In this document: piece by piece, positions 9,050 through 19,022 of the stretch
How positions within the stretch are numbered: position 1 is the stretch's first letter
How the letters are laid out: every line of letters starts with the position of its first letter
Source of the DNA: Fervidobacterium sp. UBA5837
Lineage (GTDB): Bacteria; Thermotogota; Thermotogae; Thermotogales; Fervidobacteriaceae
Assembly (NCBI GenBank): GCA_002432805.1
Contig: DJGV01000008.1
Span: 42,434 to 106,433 of the forward strand
DNA length: 64,000 nucleotides
Direction of reading: 5' to 3'
The notes under the pieces: generated by a model
Databases searched by the model: none
The model's input: the letters and a program-made list of their open reading frames with translations, nothing else
What the model was told of the DNA's origin: nothing
Position numbers and translations under genes: made by a program

Positions 9050-10096
9050 GTGGAAGAGATCAACGTGAAATTGATTATTGAGAGGATAGATAGCGTCATC
9101 CAAGAAATGATGGACGAACTTACCGCATTATCTCCAGAAGAGGCTAGGGAGTTAATGCATGATGTAAAAGAGTTTGTGCTGAGACCCGGTAAGAGAATAA
9201 GGCCTTTGTTGCTTGTCTTATCCTACAAAGGTTTTGGTGGCCGCAACTGTGATGATGCCATAGCCCTCGGTTCTGCTATAGAGATTATGCATGCATTCTT
9301 GCTCATTCACGATGATATAGTGGACGAATCAGAATTGAGGCGTGGTGAACCAACGCTGCATAAGATATACAAAAGAGTGTACAATAGTGAAAAGCTTGGC
9401 AAGGATCTTGCACTCACCGTCGGTGATATAGTCGCTTTTTATGTGATTAGAATTATAGGCAGATTACACGTGGAAGCAGATGCACTAAGGCGTCTTATAG
9501 AAACATTCTCAAATTGTTATGTTAAAACAGGATACGGCCAACTACTTGATATCTTGTACAGCTCCAATATAGACGAAAATGTTTTGAAGCAGGATATTCC
9601 TCAAAAGATATGTCTTCTGAAGACTGCATATTACACTTTCGTTTATCCGATGCTCTTCGGATATGTATTGTCCGGTAGGGAAAGAAATGTCGTTGAGGAA
9701 GAACGAATAGCATCGATTGGTGAAAAAATTGGAATTGCGTTCCAATACAGAGATGATTTACTTGGGGCATTTGGTGGTGAGTCAAAGAGCGCAAATGATA
9801 TAGTTGAGGGTAAATACACGATGCTTGTCAAAAAAGCTATTGATTCTCTTGAACTATATAGACCATCCGAACGTCGCAAGCTCGTAGAGACGTTGAACAA
9901 AATGGGAAAGACTCAAGAAGATATAGCGTACGTAAGAGAAATTCTATTGAATTCTGGGGCAGTTGATTGGATTAAAGAACAGATATCAGAATTGGTCGAT
10001 GAAGGAATGAAGAAGTTGGACGAAATCGATATGCTTTCTAATTACAAAGGAGAAGTAAAAAGGTTATTCGGTGAGATCTTAAAACTCCCTATCTGA
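9050..10096 (+). CDS. Polyprenyl (trans-isoprenyl) diphosphate synthase
   Basis: 348-residue all-helical prenyltransferase that condenses isopentenyl diphosphate onto allylic diphosphates. GKRIRPLL is the substrate-binding N-terminal signature. The first Asp-rich motif is LLIHDDIVDESELRRG and the second is FQYRDDLLGAFG. Two other conserved signs are the GD of LALTVGDIVAFY and the K of EGKYTMLVKKA. Chain length of the product cannot be fixed by eye. The start is GTG with AAAGGGG upstream. The gene is monocistronic and divergent from holB. Its product probably feeds undecaprenyl, quinone-free lipid carrier or carotenoid-like lipids. Confidence 0.9.
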   Translation: MEEINVKLIIERIDSVIQEMMDELTALSPEEARELMHDVKEFVLRPGKRIRPLLLVLSYKGFGGRNCDDAIALGSAIEIMHAFLLIHDDIVDESELRRGEPTLHKIYKRVYNSEKLGKDLALTVGDIVAFYVIRIIGRLHVEADALRRLIETFSNCYVKTGYGQLLDILYSSNIDENVLKQDIPQKICLLKTAYYTFVYPMLFGYVLSGRERNVVEEERIASIGEKIGIAFQYRDDLLGAFGGESKSANDIVEGKYTMLVKKAIDSLELYRPSERRKLVETLNKMGKTQEDIAYVREILLNSGAVDWIKEQISELVDEGMKKLDEIDMLSNYKGEVKRLFGEILKLPI

Positions 10097-10211
10097 TTTG
10101 ATATTTCGATAGTAACTCAGCACTAATCTTAGTGAATTGAGAAGTTAACTGTTAATCGTTAGTTAATTAGTTAATTGGTTAATTGGAGACATAATTAGAG
10201 GTGATTGTTAG

Positions 10212-12368
10212 ATGGCAGATTTTCCTGTTCAATATAAAAATCCTGGGCCTGAGGTTGAACTAAAGGTTAGGAGAGGATATCCACTTTTAGGAGCTAGCCC
10301 AGATGAAACAGGTGTGAACTTCGCGATATTTTCAAAAAATGCTGTGAATGTTACTTTAGAACTCTACCAAAACTACTACGATGTTGACCCATCACACATC
10401 TTTCGTTTGGAACCTACAAAGAACAAGACAGGTGATGTGTGGCACATATACGTCTACGGTGTGGGACATGGCCAATATTACGGTTGGCGATTGGATGGTA
10501 CGTATGATCCGATAAATGGCAAGAGATTCAATCCAAACAAATTGCTCATAGACCCGTATGCAAAGGCGGTAACAACGTTCTTCGATTGGGATGACGAGGC
10601 AGTTTATGGATATGATAAGTCTTCACCTTTGCAAGACCTTTCATTTTCTACGCTTGATTCAGCCAAGAGCATGATACGCTCCATAGTTATAGATGATTCA
10701 AAATACGATTGGGATGATGATAAGCAACCACACGTACCTTGGAATGAAACGATAATATACGAAATGCACGTAAGACTTTTTACCATGAACCCAAATTCTG
10801 AAACGAAGTTCCCAGGCACGTTTTTTGGAGTGATAGAAAAGATAGACCATCTCAAAAAATTGGGTGTTACTACGATTGAACTCATGCCTGTTTTTGAATT
10901 CAACATCAACTCAAATCCGAATATCAATCCATTAACCGGTGAGGAATTGAAAGACGTATGGGGTTACAATCCGCTTAATTTCTTTGCAGTGACCGGGAAT
11001 TATTCCGTTGGGTTGAAATTGGGTGAGCAAGTCTTTCTCTTCAAGGACTTTATAAAGGAACTACATAAGCATGGTTTTGAAGTGATATTGGATGTTGTTT
11101 ACAACCATACTGGCGAGGGTAGTGAGAAAGGTCCAACGTTGTGTTTCAGAGGCATAGACAATGAGATATATTACATGCTCAACCAAAGTAACAAACGCTA
11201 TTATGCAAATTACTCTGGATGTGGGAACACGCTGAATTGTAATCATGCGGTTGTCAAAGAGATGATAATTGATAGTCTAAGGTATTGGGCTACTGAAATG
11301 CATGTCGATGGTTTTAGATTTGACCTTGCATCTATATTGGGACGAACGCCAGATGGCAGATGGATCGGCGATTTGTCTTTACTCAAAGATATTGCTGAAG
11401 ATCCGATCGTAGGTGAATTGAAACTCATAGCAGAAGGCTGGGACGCAGCTGGTGGATATTATCTTGGGCTATTTCCAGAAGGATGGGCGGAGTGGAACGG
11501 TAAGTATAGAGATTGTGTAAGAAGATTTATTAGAGGAGATAACGACACGATCGAAGAGTTGATGCTGAGAATAGCTGGTAGTCCAGATCTATACCACAAC
11601 AGACGTCCTCACGCAAGCATAAATTTCATCACATGCCATGATGGTTTTACGATGCGGGATCTTGTTTCTTACAATTATAAACACAACGAGATGAATGGTG
11701 AGAATAACAAAGATGGAACAATTGAAAACTTTAGTTACAATTGGGGAGTCGAAGGCGATACAGACGATCCAAGAATAAACAAGGTACGAAAACAGCAAGT
11801 GAAGAATTTTTTCGCAATACTTATGCTATCGCACGGTACACCGATGCTTTTGATGGGAGATGAAATGTACAGGACCCAGAAAGGGAACAACAATGCCTAT
11901 TGTATAGATGATGAGACAACTTGGGTCGATTGGTCTTCGAAAGAAGAGCATTTGGATCTGTTCGAATTTGTCAGAAAGATGATATCTTTTCGAAAGACGC
12001 ATCCTGCTTTAAAAAGAGAATGTTTCTTTCAAAAGTACGATAGGTTTGGTAACGCTATCACAGACATAACATGGCATGGTGTAGATCCGTTTGAACCGGA
12101 TACCGGATACACATCACACTCCATTGCCTTCATGATATCTGGATTTGAACCTATAAAGGCAACAATTATCGACAACGACATATACGTGATTTTGAATCAA
12201 TGGAAGGAACCCCTTCGGTTCATACTTCCACCTATCCACGCAAAAAGTTGGTACAGAGTTGCCGATACATCACTGCCATATCCCGATGATTTTCTTGATG
12301 TTCCAGAAAAAGTTGAGAATCACTACAATGCTCAACCTCATAGCACAGTGATCTTCATATCAAAGTGA
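10212..12368 (+). CDS. glgX: Glycogen debranching enzyme, isoamylase/GlgX/TreX type (GH13)
   Basis: 718-residue cytoplasmic alpha-1,6-glucosidase-type enzyme. The N-terminal CBM48 domain starts at RRGYPLLGASPDETGVNFAI. The (beta/alpha)8 barrel follows, with the nucleophile Asp in DGFRFDLASILGR, the acid/base Glu in LIAEGWDAAGGYYLG and the third Asp in INFITCHDGFTMRDLVSYN. The insertion KHNEMNGENNKDGT is typical of GlgX/TreX. It releases short maltooligosaccharides from glycogen or starch. No signal peptide is present. Other glycogen genes are not adjacent. Confidence 0.93.
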   Translation: MADFPVQYKNPGPEVELKVRRGYPLLGASPDETGVNFAIFSKNAVNVTLELYQNYYDVDPSHIFRLEPTKNKTGDVWHIYVYGVGHGQYYGWRLDGTYDPINGKRFNPNKLLIDPYAKAVTTFFDWDDEAVYGYDKSSPLQDLSFSTLDSAKSMIRSIVIDDSKYDWDDDKQPHVPWNETIIYEMHVRLFTMNPNSETKFPGTFFGVIEKIDHLKKLGVTTIELMPVFEFNINSNPNINPLTGEELKDVWGYNPLNFFAVTGNYSVGLKLGEQVFLFKDFIKELHKHGFEVILDVVYNHTGEGSEKGPTLCFRGIDNEIYYMLNQSNKRYYANYSGCGNTLNCNHAVVKEMIIDSLRYWATEMHVDGFRFDLASILGRTPDGRWIGDLSLLKDIAEDPIVGELKLIAEGWDAAGGYYLGLFPEGWAEWNGKYRDCVRRFIRGDNDTIEELMLRIAGSPDLYHNRRPHASINFITCHDGFTMRDLVSYNYKHNEMNGENNKDGTIENFSYNWGVEGDTDDPRINKVRKQQVKNFFAILMLSHGTPMLLMGDEMYRTQKGNNNAYCIDDETTWVDWSSKEEHLDLFEFVRKMISFRKTHPALKRECFFQKYDRFGNAITDITWHGVDPFEPDTGYTSHSIAFMISGFEPIKATIIDNDIYVILNQWKEPLRFILPPIHAKSWYRVADTSLPYPDDFLDVPEKVENHYNAQPHSTVIFISK

Positions 12369-12402
12369 TAATAACAGAGGATTTGATGGGAGGTTTGTGA
12401 AC

Positions 12403-12996
12403 ATGATTCAGTTACTTGGTTTCATCATATACATATTTGGCATATATTTGAACGTCAAAATCAACAACATGCTTTTATCAAAAATTGTGCAACTTGTGGC
12501 TCTAATCTCTTTAGGGATCACCATTTCAAATCCATTCGTCGTTGTTTTGCTTACCGTTCTTCTTCTTATCTCTAGGAATTTTTATACCCCCGTTGGAAAA
12601 GAATTGATCGATGATTTGAAACGATTCTTGTTCAACAAGTCAATGGCAAGAAATAGTACGTATTTGATGTTGGTGATAACCGGTGGTATATTTATAGGAT
12701 TTTCGCTACCAGCCGTAAAGAATTATCCCACTATGATTCTCAGCACTACTATTGGTGCATTGCTGTTGATATATGTCGTGGAATTTTCAAATTACAAGAG
12801 CTTTGAAGAAAAAATTAAAACTGCCAGTAATAAGAATACTGATCAAATTGAAGCATTGAAATATGCTTACGAGCTGATGCATCCGTTCTCTCAAGTAGGC
12901 ATCGAAGAAGCTATAGTCAACAGGATTGAACTATTCAAGAACGCAAGAAATAAGAATTCAGAAAAATCGGAGAAATCTGATACGGAGAATCGTTGA
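12403..12996 (+). CDS. Uncharacterised membrane protein
   Basis: 197 residues with about four to five hydrophobic segments in the first two thirds (near residues 1-18, 25-55, 87-103, 110-125) and a charged, helical C-terminal tail rich in Lys, Glu and Ser. ATG at 12403 has GGAGGT 8 bases upstream; an in-frame GTG at 12397 is too close to that site. It follows the debranching enzyme by 34 bases and probably shares its transcript. I do not recognise the family. Confidence 0.75.
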   Translation: MIQLLGFIIYIFGIYLNVKINNMLLSKIVQLVALISLGITISNPFVVVLLTVLLLISRNFYTPVGKELIDDLKRFLFNKSMARNSTYLMLVITGGIFIGFSLPAVKNYPTMILSTTIGALLLIYVVEFSNYKSFEEKIKTASNKNTDQIEALKYAYELMHPFSQVGIEEAIVNRIELFKNARNKNSEKSEKSDTENR

Positions 12997-13000
12997 GCCC

Positions 13001-13390
13001 TTATTTTTCACATTCAACGATAAACTCCATCTCAATGGTTGCACCTTTTGGCAACGCTTTGACACCAACCGCACTGCGTGTTGGGTATCTGTCTGTGCAA
13101 GCTTTGAAGACACTTTCGTATGCATCGTTTATCTTCGAAAATTCCTCGAGTTGCGTTGTAAATATCGTTGTTTTTACGACATTTTTCAGTGATAATCCAA
13201 TTTCGGAAAGCATTGCAGCCAGATTTTTCAATATCTGCTGCGTTGCTTTTGAGATATCTTCGATTAGAAGCTCACCAGTCTGCGGAACAATTGGCAAAAT
13301 TCCAGAGAAGAATATCAAATTTCCAGACCTCATTGCCGAAGAATATGGACCAACCGCCTTGGGACCATTTTCAAATTTTAGAACCTCCAT
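13001..13390 (-). CDS. ridA: RidA family reactive-intermediate deaminase
   Basis: 129 residues, the usual length for the trimeric YjgF/YER057c/UK114 family. RidA hydrolyses reactive enamine/imine intermediates produced by PLP enzymes. Family signatures are GPYSSAMRSGNLIFFSG near the N-terminus and the substrate-binding Arg in YPTRSAVGVKALPKGATIEME, with a Glu near the end (MEFIVECE). An ATG is preceded by GGAGGGATATT. It converges on the membrane protein gene with only 4 bases between stops, and no terminator is visible there. Confidence 0.94.
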   Translation of the reverse strand: MEVLKFENGPKAVGPYSSAMRSGNLIFFSGILPIVPQTGELLIEDISKATQQILKNLAAMLSEIGLSLKNVVKTTIFTTQLEEFSKINDAYESVFKACTDRYPTRSAVGVKALPKGATIEMEFIVECEK

Positions 13391-13427
13391 AATATCCCTC
13401 CTTTAGCAGCAATCGTTGAGTTGAAAA

Positions 13428-14111
13428 CTATAGCTCACTTACCACCATTTGTCTATACATGTTAACACCATCAATTGGTTCTCCATCGAAAACTATATTT
13501 CCCCCGCTTATGTAGATACATCTGTCAACAACTGGTAAGAACAGGTCGAGTTCATGTGTGGCCAATATAACTCCCTTACCCATCTCTTTTAATCTAACGA
13601 TTGCATTTAGAACTTCTCTTTTACCGTTCTTATCAAGCATCGCAGTGACTTCATCGAGCAATAAAAACTCCGGTTCGAGTGCCAGTATCGATGCTATTGC
13701 AAGCCGTTGTTTTTGTCCCCCCGATAAGTAGTATGGATCGAAATCTCTTAAGTTAGAAAGTTCCAACAAACCAAGAACGTAATTACCTCTTTTGTCCATC
13801 TCTTCTTTCGATAGGCCTATGTTCTCCAATCCAAATATAACATCTTCCCACACGGTACTACCAATTATCTGAGTCTCTGGGTTTTGGAACACATATCCAG
13901 TTATTTCCGCGATATCGTTGTATCCATCAGGTAACGACACCTTCCCATAGAAATCGACAAGACCAGAGAGAGCCTTTAGAATAGTAGATTTTCCTGATCC
14001 ATTTGGCCCTATGATCATCGTAATCTTTCCTGTTTCAAAATAAGTTGATACGTTATTTATCACTCTCTTCTTACCATGGTAAACACTTAAGTTCTTTAAG
14101 TAGAATTCCAA
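13428..14111 (-). CDS. ABC transporter ATPase of the ECF/CbiO type, without partner genes
   Basis: 227-residue ATP-binding subunit. Walker A is GPNGSGKST, the Q-loop stretch VFQNPETQIIGSTVWEDV is characteristic of energy-coupling-factor (EcfA/CbiO) ATPases, the signature is YLSGGQKQRLAIA and Walker B is FLLLDEVTA with the switch His in ATHELD. No T component, S component or second A component lies nearby; the next gene downstream is ridA. It may serve a shared ECF module encoded elsewhere. Substrate is unknown. Confidence 0.87.
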   Translation of the reverse strand: MEFYLKNLSVYHGKKRVINNVSTYFETGKITMIIGPNGSGKSTILKALSGLVDFYGKVSLPDGYNDIAEITGYVFQNPETQIIGSTVWEDVIFGLENIGLSKEEMDKRGNYVLGLLELSNLRDFDPYYLSGGQKQRLAIASILALEPEFLLLDEVTAMLDKNGKREVLNAIVRLKEMGKGVILATHELDLFLPVVDRCIYISGGNIVFDGEPIDGVNMYRQMVVSEL

Positions 14112-14297
14112 AATATCTCACCTCAAAATGCTTTGAGTCACTTACCACTCATTGATATATTACCACAAAAAACCTGTACAATAAAGGAACAAAAGTTATA
14201 ATTATAGTATATTCTAGAATATGCATTGAGTGTGCATTGTCTTTGAAAAAATGTGTGCAAGCTCAAGACAGTAAATAAGTTCGCAGGAGGTGGTTTT

Positions 14298-15173
14298 GTG
14301 GAAATGAAAATTGACATCAGGCAACAGGTCAAAGAGTACGTGCTTTCTACATTTGGTGTGATATTGACTGCCTTAGGTCTCGTTGTATTCTTTATCCCAA
14401 ACAACATAGCAGCTGGAGGGGCAAGTGGCATATCTATGATTTTGCATAGAATGGTGCCTTCTGTTCCCATTGGCGTATGGTTGTACATGATCAATGCATT
14501 GCTCTTCTTATTGGGCTTTTTGATAGTAGGAAAAGACTTCAGTTTCAAAACCATATATTCAACGTTTGCATTGAACTTCTTCATTGACTTCTTCGACAGA
14601 CTGTTGAGCATTCCGAAATATCTAGAGCAAGATTTGATGCTTGCTGTATTCTTTGGTGACGTCTTAGCTGCCATAGGAATGGCCATAACTTTCGCAAATA
14701 ACTCATCAACAGGTGGGACTGACATAATCGCGAAGATACTGACCAGATATTTTCATTCTCCCATGGGTACTACACTTTTGATAGTGGACTTTGCTATTGG
14801 TATAACCGCAGGTTTTGCATTCGATATTAGAACTGGTATGTACTCATTACTTGCAATCATAATCAATGGTATAACTATCGATTTTGTACTTAAAGGTTTA
14901 GAATTATCCGTTACAATGATGATAATATCGAAAAAGCCCGAAGAAGTAAAGAAATACATACTTGAGAATCTTGGAAGAGGTGCCACCATTCTCAAGGCAA
15001 GTGGAGCATACTCTGGTAAAGACATAGACGTACTATACGTTGCGTTGAGAAGAAGAGAACTCGGCGAGGTATTACACTTGATAAAAAACATAGACAAAGA
15101 TGCGTTTGTTATAGTTACCGAGGCAAGGTACGTACTTGGTGAAGGATTCAAGAGAATCGACAGAGTTGCATAA
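14298..15173 (+). CDS. YitT family membrane protein (DUF161/DUF2179)
   Basis: About 291 residues: five or six transmembrane helices in the first 200 residues, then a soluble C-terminal DUF2179 domain (about 205-291). The family signature NNIAAGGASGISMILH near the N-terminus and ANNSSTGGTDIIAKIL are clear. Frame is open further upstream, but the GTG at 14298 has AGGAGGT 6 bases before it. The family is widespread in Firmicutes and Thermotogae and its function is unknown. A strong bidirectional terminator follows. Confidence 0.9.
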   Translation: MEMKIDIRQQVKEYVLSTFGVILTALGLVVFFIPNNIAAGGASGISMILHRMVPSVPIGVWLYMINALLFLLGFLIVGKDFSFKTIYSTFALNFFIDFFDRLLSIPKYLEQDLMLAVFFGDVLAAIGMAITFANNSSTGGTDIIAKILTRYFHSPMGTTLLIVDFAIGITAGFAFDIRTGMYSLLAIIINGITIDFVLKGLELSVTMMIISKKPEEVKKYILENLGRGATILKASGAYSGKDIDVLYVALRRRELGEVLHLIKNIDKDAFVIVTEARYVLGEGFKRIDRVA

Positions 15174-15210
15174 TAGTTCAGCTGTCTGATTGAATTGTAC
15201 ATTCGAGTTG

Positions 15211-15250
15211 AACAAAAAGGGTGCTAATTTTCTCGCACCCTTTTTGTTTA
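15211..15250. terminator. Bidirectional intrinsic terminator
   Basis: AAAAAGGGTGC and GCACCCTTTTT form an 11-bp stem around a 10-base loop with a T-tract on both strands. It can end both the YitT transcript (+) and the chemoreceptor transcript (-). Confidence 0.85.
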
Positions 15251-15293
15251 AGTAAGAACAGTTAATAAATGTACGATTACTCTCGATAGATAC

Positions 15294-17282
15294 TTAGCTT
15301 ATTTTTAACTTATTAACAGCTGAAACGAGTCTCTCTGCAAGGCTATCCAGTTCTTCTGCAGTCTTTGCGATTGTTGCTATCGTATCAGCTTGTTGTCTGG
15401 TTGCCGCTGTAACTTCATTCATCTGCTCAACAACGCTAACCATAGATCTACTTGCACTGTCCATTGCACCACTCATTTCTTCTGCTGCAGCACTTTGCTC
15501 TTGTGCACTTGCTGCAAGATTCTCAACCATCTGTGATACCTTCATTATACTCTGAACTATCTGCTCAAATTTGCTACTAACCAGACTCGATTGTTCCGTT
15601 GCTTGGTTAACTATCTCAACAGTTTCCCTTGTTTCCTCACTTGCTTTGACACTCTCATCGAGTATACCTCTCAGTATGTTTGCAATGTTTTGAGTTGCCT
15701 GCTTGCTCTCTTCTGCAAGCTTTCTTATCTCGTCTGCAACAACGGCAAATCCCCTACCTGCCTCTCCCGCTCTAGCAGCCTCGATAGCAGCGTTCAGTGC
15801 AAGCAAATTCGTCTGCTCTGCTATAGAATTAATCGTATCTACTATCTCACCTATGTTCTTTGCACTCGATGACAATTTCTCAACTGTTTCGAATGTTGTG
15901 TTTGCCTTTATTTTTGTTTGACTGATGATTTCTCCTACATTTGCAATCACATTTCTTCCATCGTTTGCAAGGTCGTTGACGTTCCTCGCTTCTTCACTGA
16001 GTCTTTGCGATGCATTTGCAACATTTTGTGCACTTGCTGCAACTTCCTCTATTCCACTAGTCATTTCTTCAATCGCTGCAGAAGCATTATTCACATTTGC
16101 ATTGACGTTGTCTACTTGCGCTGTTAATTCCTCTATCGTTGCACTTGTCTCTTCTGAAACAGCAGCAACTTGCGCGGACTCTTCTTTTAACGTTCCTGCC
16201 TCACCGTGAATTTGAAGAGTTATTCCTTTAAGAGATTCTACCATTGCATTCAACGCATTACTAAGTCTTCCTATTTCATCTTTGCTCTCAGATTTGAGCT
16301 GAATCGTCAAATCACCAGTTGCGATCTTTTCAGACAGAGTTTGTATTTCTACGATCGGTTTGACTATGTATACTCTCGAAATTACTGTTGAAATCAATAT
16401 TCCGACTATAACTATGATTGATATGATGATAACCATGAACATGACCTGTCTATTAACTGTGTTCATGAGATCCTTTTGGAGCACCAAAGTTGCAAATATC
16501 CAGCCATTTGCTGCACGTTTGTAACCAGTTATCCGCTGTTCGTTGTTGTAAGTGTAGCTGAATGCACCACTTTCTGGACCAGAAACCCACCTTTGGAAAA
16601 ATTCGGTATCTTTGATGTTTTTACCAACAATACTTGCATCTGAATGCAGTATTACCGTTCCTGAGTCAGTTACAACAGCATTTTGATAGTCGAATGTTTT
16701 CCCAGCAGATAACAAATTATCAGACAGTGCCGATATGTCGAAGTCGATGCCGACAACTCCAGTGATACCTTCCTCACTTCTTACCGCTTTTGCAACAGTT
16801 ATCACAATCTTACCGGTCCCTACATCGGTGTATGGCTCTGTAATGATAACCTTACCAACATTTGCAATCGCATCTTTGTACCAAGACCTCGAAGTAGGAT
16901 CATAGTCAGCCGGTAATTCTTGATCAGGCTTCAGATACATTCGCTTATCCTTGAGCCCAACATAAACGCTTAGGACATCTTTATAACTCTTGGTAATACT
17001 TTCAAACAATTTCAGCAACCAAGTGTTTTCATCATTTGCGTTTGTATAAACACCAATAACATTTGCATCATTCGATAGAAAATCTGTGAGGTATATATAT
17101 CCTTGCATAAAATTGGAAAAACTATCTGCGTTACCTTCTGCTTGCAACTGTAGAGTGCTTAGATTTGAATCGATGATGCTATTTCTTGTACTCATGACAA
17201 AATAGGCACCGAGTCCTAGTGTAAGGCCAACTAAGATAATTACTATGGTAAAGATTTTCCAAAATATCGGTAAATTTTTCAT
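15294..17282 (-). CDS. Methyl-accepting chemotaxis protein with dCache sensor
   Basis: 662-residue transmembrane chemoreceptor. TM1 is about residues 9-29, then an extracytoplasmic double-Cache domain (about 35-275; the core motif SRSWYKDAI and VVGIDFDISAL are visible), TM2 near 280-305, HAMP about 306-358, and a long coiled-coil signalling domain. The hairpin tip EQTNLLALNAAIEAARAGE, which contacts CheA and CheW, is intact. ATG with AGGAGG 7 bases upstream. Cache folds usually bind amino or organic acids, but the ligand cannot be predicted. No other chemotaxis gene is adjacent. Confidence 0.95.
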   Translation of the reverse strand: MKNLPIFWKIFTIVIILVGLTLGLGAYFVMSTRNSIIDSNLSTLQLQAEGNADSFSNFMQGYIYLTDFLSNDANVIGVYTNANDENTWLLKLFESITKSYKDVLSVYVGLKDKRMYLKPDQELPADYDPTSRSWYKDAIANVGKVIITEPYTDVGTGKIVITVAKAVRSEEGITGVVGIDFDISALSDNLLSAGKTFDYQNAVVTDSGTVILHSDASIVGKNIKDTEFFQRWVSGPESGAFSYTYNNEQRITGYKRAANGWIFATLVLQKDLMNTVNRQVMFMVIIISIIVIVGILISTVISRVYIVKPIVEIQTLSEKIATGDLTIQLKSESKDEIGRLSNALNAMVESLKGITLQIHGEAGTLKEESAQVAAVSEETSATIEELTAQVDNVNANVNNASAAIEEMTSGIEEVAASAQNVANASQRLSEEARNVNDLANDGRNVIANVGEIISQTKIKANTTFETVEKLSSSAKNIGEIVDTINSIAEQTNLLALNAAIEAARAGEAGRGFAVVADEIRKLAEESKQATQNIANILRGILDESVKASEETRETVEIVNQATEQSSLVSSKFEQIVQSIMKVSQMVENLAASAQEQSAAAEEMSGAMDSASRSMVSVVEQMNEVTAATRQQADTIATIAKTAEELDSLAERLVSAVNKLKIS

Positions 17283-17769
17283 CTTTCTGCCTCCTCTCTA
17301 ATTTTCCTGTATCAACCAACCAACAACTTAACAACCATTCTGAATAATCGAGACTCGTATAAATACTTCTTCTAAACATTATCGGAAAAGAGAAAAAATT
17401 AATCATGATGCATTATATCACGGTATCGTGCTTTGTGGTTAAATAATGTTAAATTATAAACTAATTATTGAAGATATTGTACTGTTTTCTACAGTACGTT
17501 TTTCATTGCTCACGAATTTACTATGTGGCACCAAGAATGTGAAAAATCTATCGAATGCTACCTCGTGTATGATTATACTACCTCTTATGTATTTTGACAA
17601 AGATATTCAAAAAGTGTTCTAATATAGTTGTAATATGAAAGGTGATTCAGATGTCTCATTATCTATACTATTTGTTTCCAATTTGTTCTAAAATTCTTAG
17701 TTACTTGCGGTAGATATTGCTATTTTGAACATCGTTTGGACATATCGTTCAGCTTTGGAGGTGTGGTGT
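17283..17769. promoter_or_regulatory. Divergent intergenic region with two candidate promoters
   Basis: Nearly 490 bases separate the chemoreceptor and thiolase starts. On the minus strand an extended -10 TGATATAAT sits at 17412-17420 for the chemoreceptor. On the plus strand TTGACA (17594-17599) is followed after 18 bases by TCTAAT (17618-17623) for the thiolase. I see no coding region, RNA gene or terminator in between. Confidence 0.45.
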
Positions 17770-18972
17770 ATGGTGTATATCTTGGGTGCAAAGAGGACAG
17801 CGATAGGTACGTTTTTAGGTTCTTTGAAGGACGTTCCAGCCTCACAGCTGGGTGCGATAGCTGCTAAAGCAGCAATAGCACAGTCGTCTATACCAGTTGA
17901 AGATATTGATGAAACTATCGTGGGTTGTATACTTACGGCCGGACAAGGTATGGGGCCTGGAAGACAAGTCAGCATATATGCAGGTATTCCTGTAGAAAAG
18001 CCTGCATACAGCGTAAATATGCTCTGCGGTAGTGGAATGAAGGCAGTTATGGTCGGAGCTAGTGACATTGAACTTGGAGAGGCAGATGTTGTGCTAGCAG
18101 GTGGTATAGAGAACATGTCTCAGGCTCCGTACTTGCTTAGTTACAAGGCAAGGTACGGTGTCAAGTCTGGTCCTCTTGATTTGCAAGATCACATGTTACT
18201 GGATGGTCTCACCGATGTTTTCAACAGAATTCACATGGGGTTAACCGCTGAAGCATTGGTAGAAGAATTTGGTATATCGAGAGAAGAACAGGATGAGTTT
18301 GCTTACAACAGTCAGATGAAGGCAAAGACTGCTATACAGTCCGGTAGATTTGCAGATGAAATAACACCGGTTGAAATTCCTGACAAAAAGGGAGTAAAGA
18401 TATTTGATACGGACGAGCATCCGAGACTTGATGTAACGATGGAATCTTTGGCAAAATTGAGACCTGCATTTAAGCAAAATGGAACCGTTACTGCTGGTAA
18501 TGCAAGTGGTATAAACGATGGGGGAAGTGCGCTTGTAATTGCGAGTGACAAGTACGTCGAACGTAAGAATCTAAAACCACTTGCAAGGATTGTGGCTTGG
18601 GCGCAAGCAGGTGTTGAACCTATCAGAATGGGATTTGGTCCAGTTCCAGCTACAGAGAAGGTACTCAAGAAAGCAGGGCTCTCGTTCCAAGATATTGAAC
18701 TCATAGAGCTTAATGAGGCATTTGCCGGTCAGAGTCTAGCTGTTATAAAGGGATGGGAAAAGGCATTTGGCGTTTCTAAGGAATGGATCATGCAAAGAAC
18801 GAATGTGAACGGTGGTGGCATAGCACTTGGACACCCAATTGGGGCAAGCGGCAATAGAATCATTGCAACACTCATCTACGAGATGAAAAAACGTGGATTA
18901 AAGTACGGTTTAGCAACGTTGTGCATCGGCGGGGGTATGGGAACTGCAGTAATTATTGAGAACTTAGAATGA
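17770..18972 (+). CDS. Acetyl-CoA acetyltransferase (thiolase)
   Basis: 400-residue thiolase that condenses or cleaves acetoacetyl-CoA. The nucleophilic Cys is in NMLCGSGMKAV near residue 88. The other catalytic residues are the His of GHPIGASGNR and the second Cys of LCIGGGMG. The motifs NEAFAGQS and GGIENMSQAPY are standard. ATG at 17770 has GGAGGT 7 bases upstream; earlier in-frame codons lack a ribosome site. The next gene, 50 bases downstream, is an SDR reductase, so the pair could convert acetyl-CoA to a 3-hydroxyacyl-CoA or run in the reverse direction. Confidence 0.94.
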   Translation: MVYILGAKRTAIGTFLGSLKDVPASQLGAIAAKAAIAQSSIPVEDIDETIVGCILTAGQGMGPGRQVSIYAGIPVEKPAYSVNMLCGSGMKAVMVGASDIELGEADVVLAGGIENMSQAPYLLSYKARYGVKSGPLDLQDHMLLDGLTDVFNRIHMGLTAEALVEEFGISREEQDEFAYNSQMKAKTAIQSGRFADEITPVEIPDKKGVKIFDTDEHPRLDVTMESLAKLRPAFKQNGTVTAGNASGINDGGSALVIASDKYVERKNLKPLARIVAWAQAGVEPIRMGFGPVPATEKVLKKAGLSFQDIELIELNEAFAGQSLAVIKGWEKAFGVSKEWIMQRTNVNGGGIALGHPIGASGNRIIATLIYEMKKRGLKYGLATLCIGGGMGTAVIIENLE

Positions 18973-19022
18973 AAATCGAGAAGTGAGATATAAATGAGCG
19001 CACAAACATAGGAGGGATGTAT

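Noticed and set aside
10130..10195. AGTTAACTGTTAATCGTTAGTTAATTAG-type repeats before the debranching gene as a CRISPR or operator
   Set aside because: Only short, imperfect TTAATTAG units over 50 bases, no spacers; likely simple AT-rich drift.
14138..14725. A 195-codon minus-strand frame antisense to the YitT gene
   Set aside because: It is the shadow of a well-supported membrane protein on the plus strand, with no ribosome site or recognisable motif.
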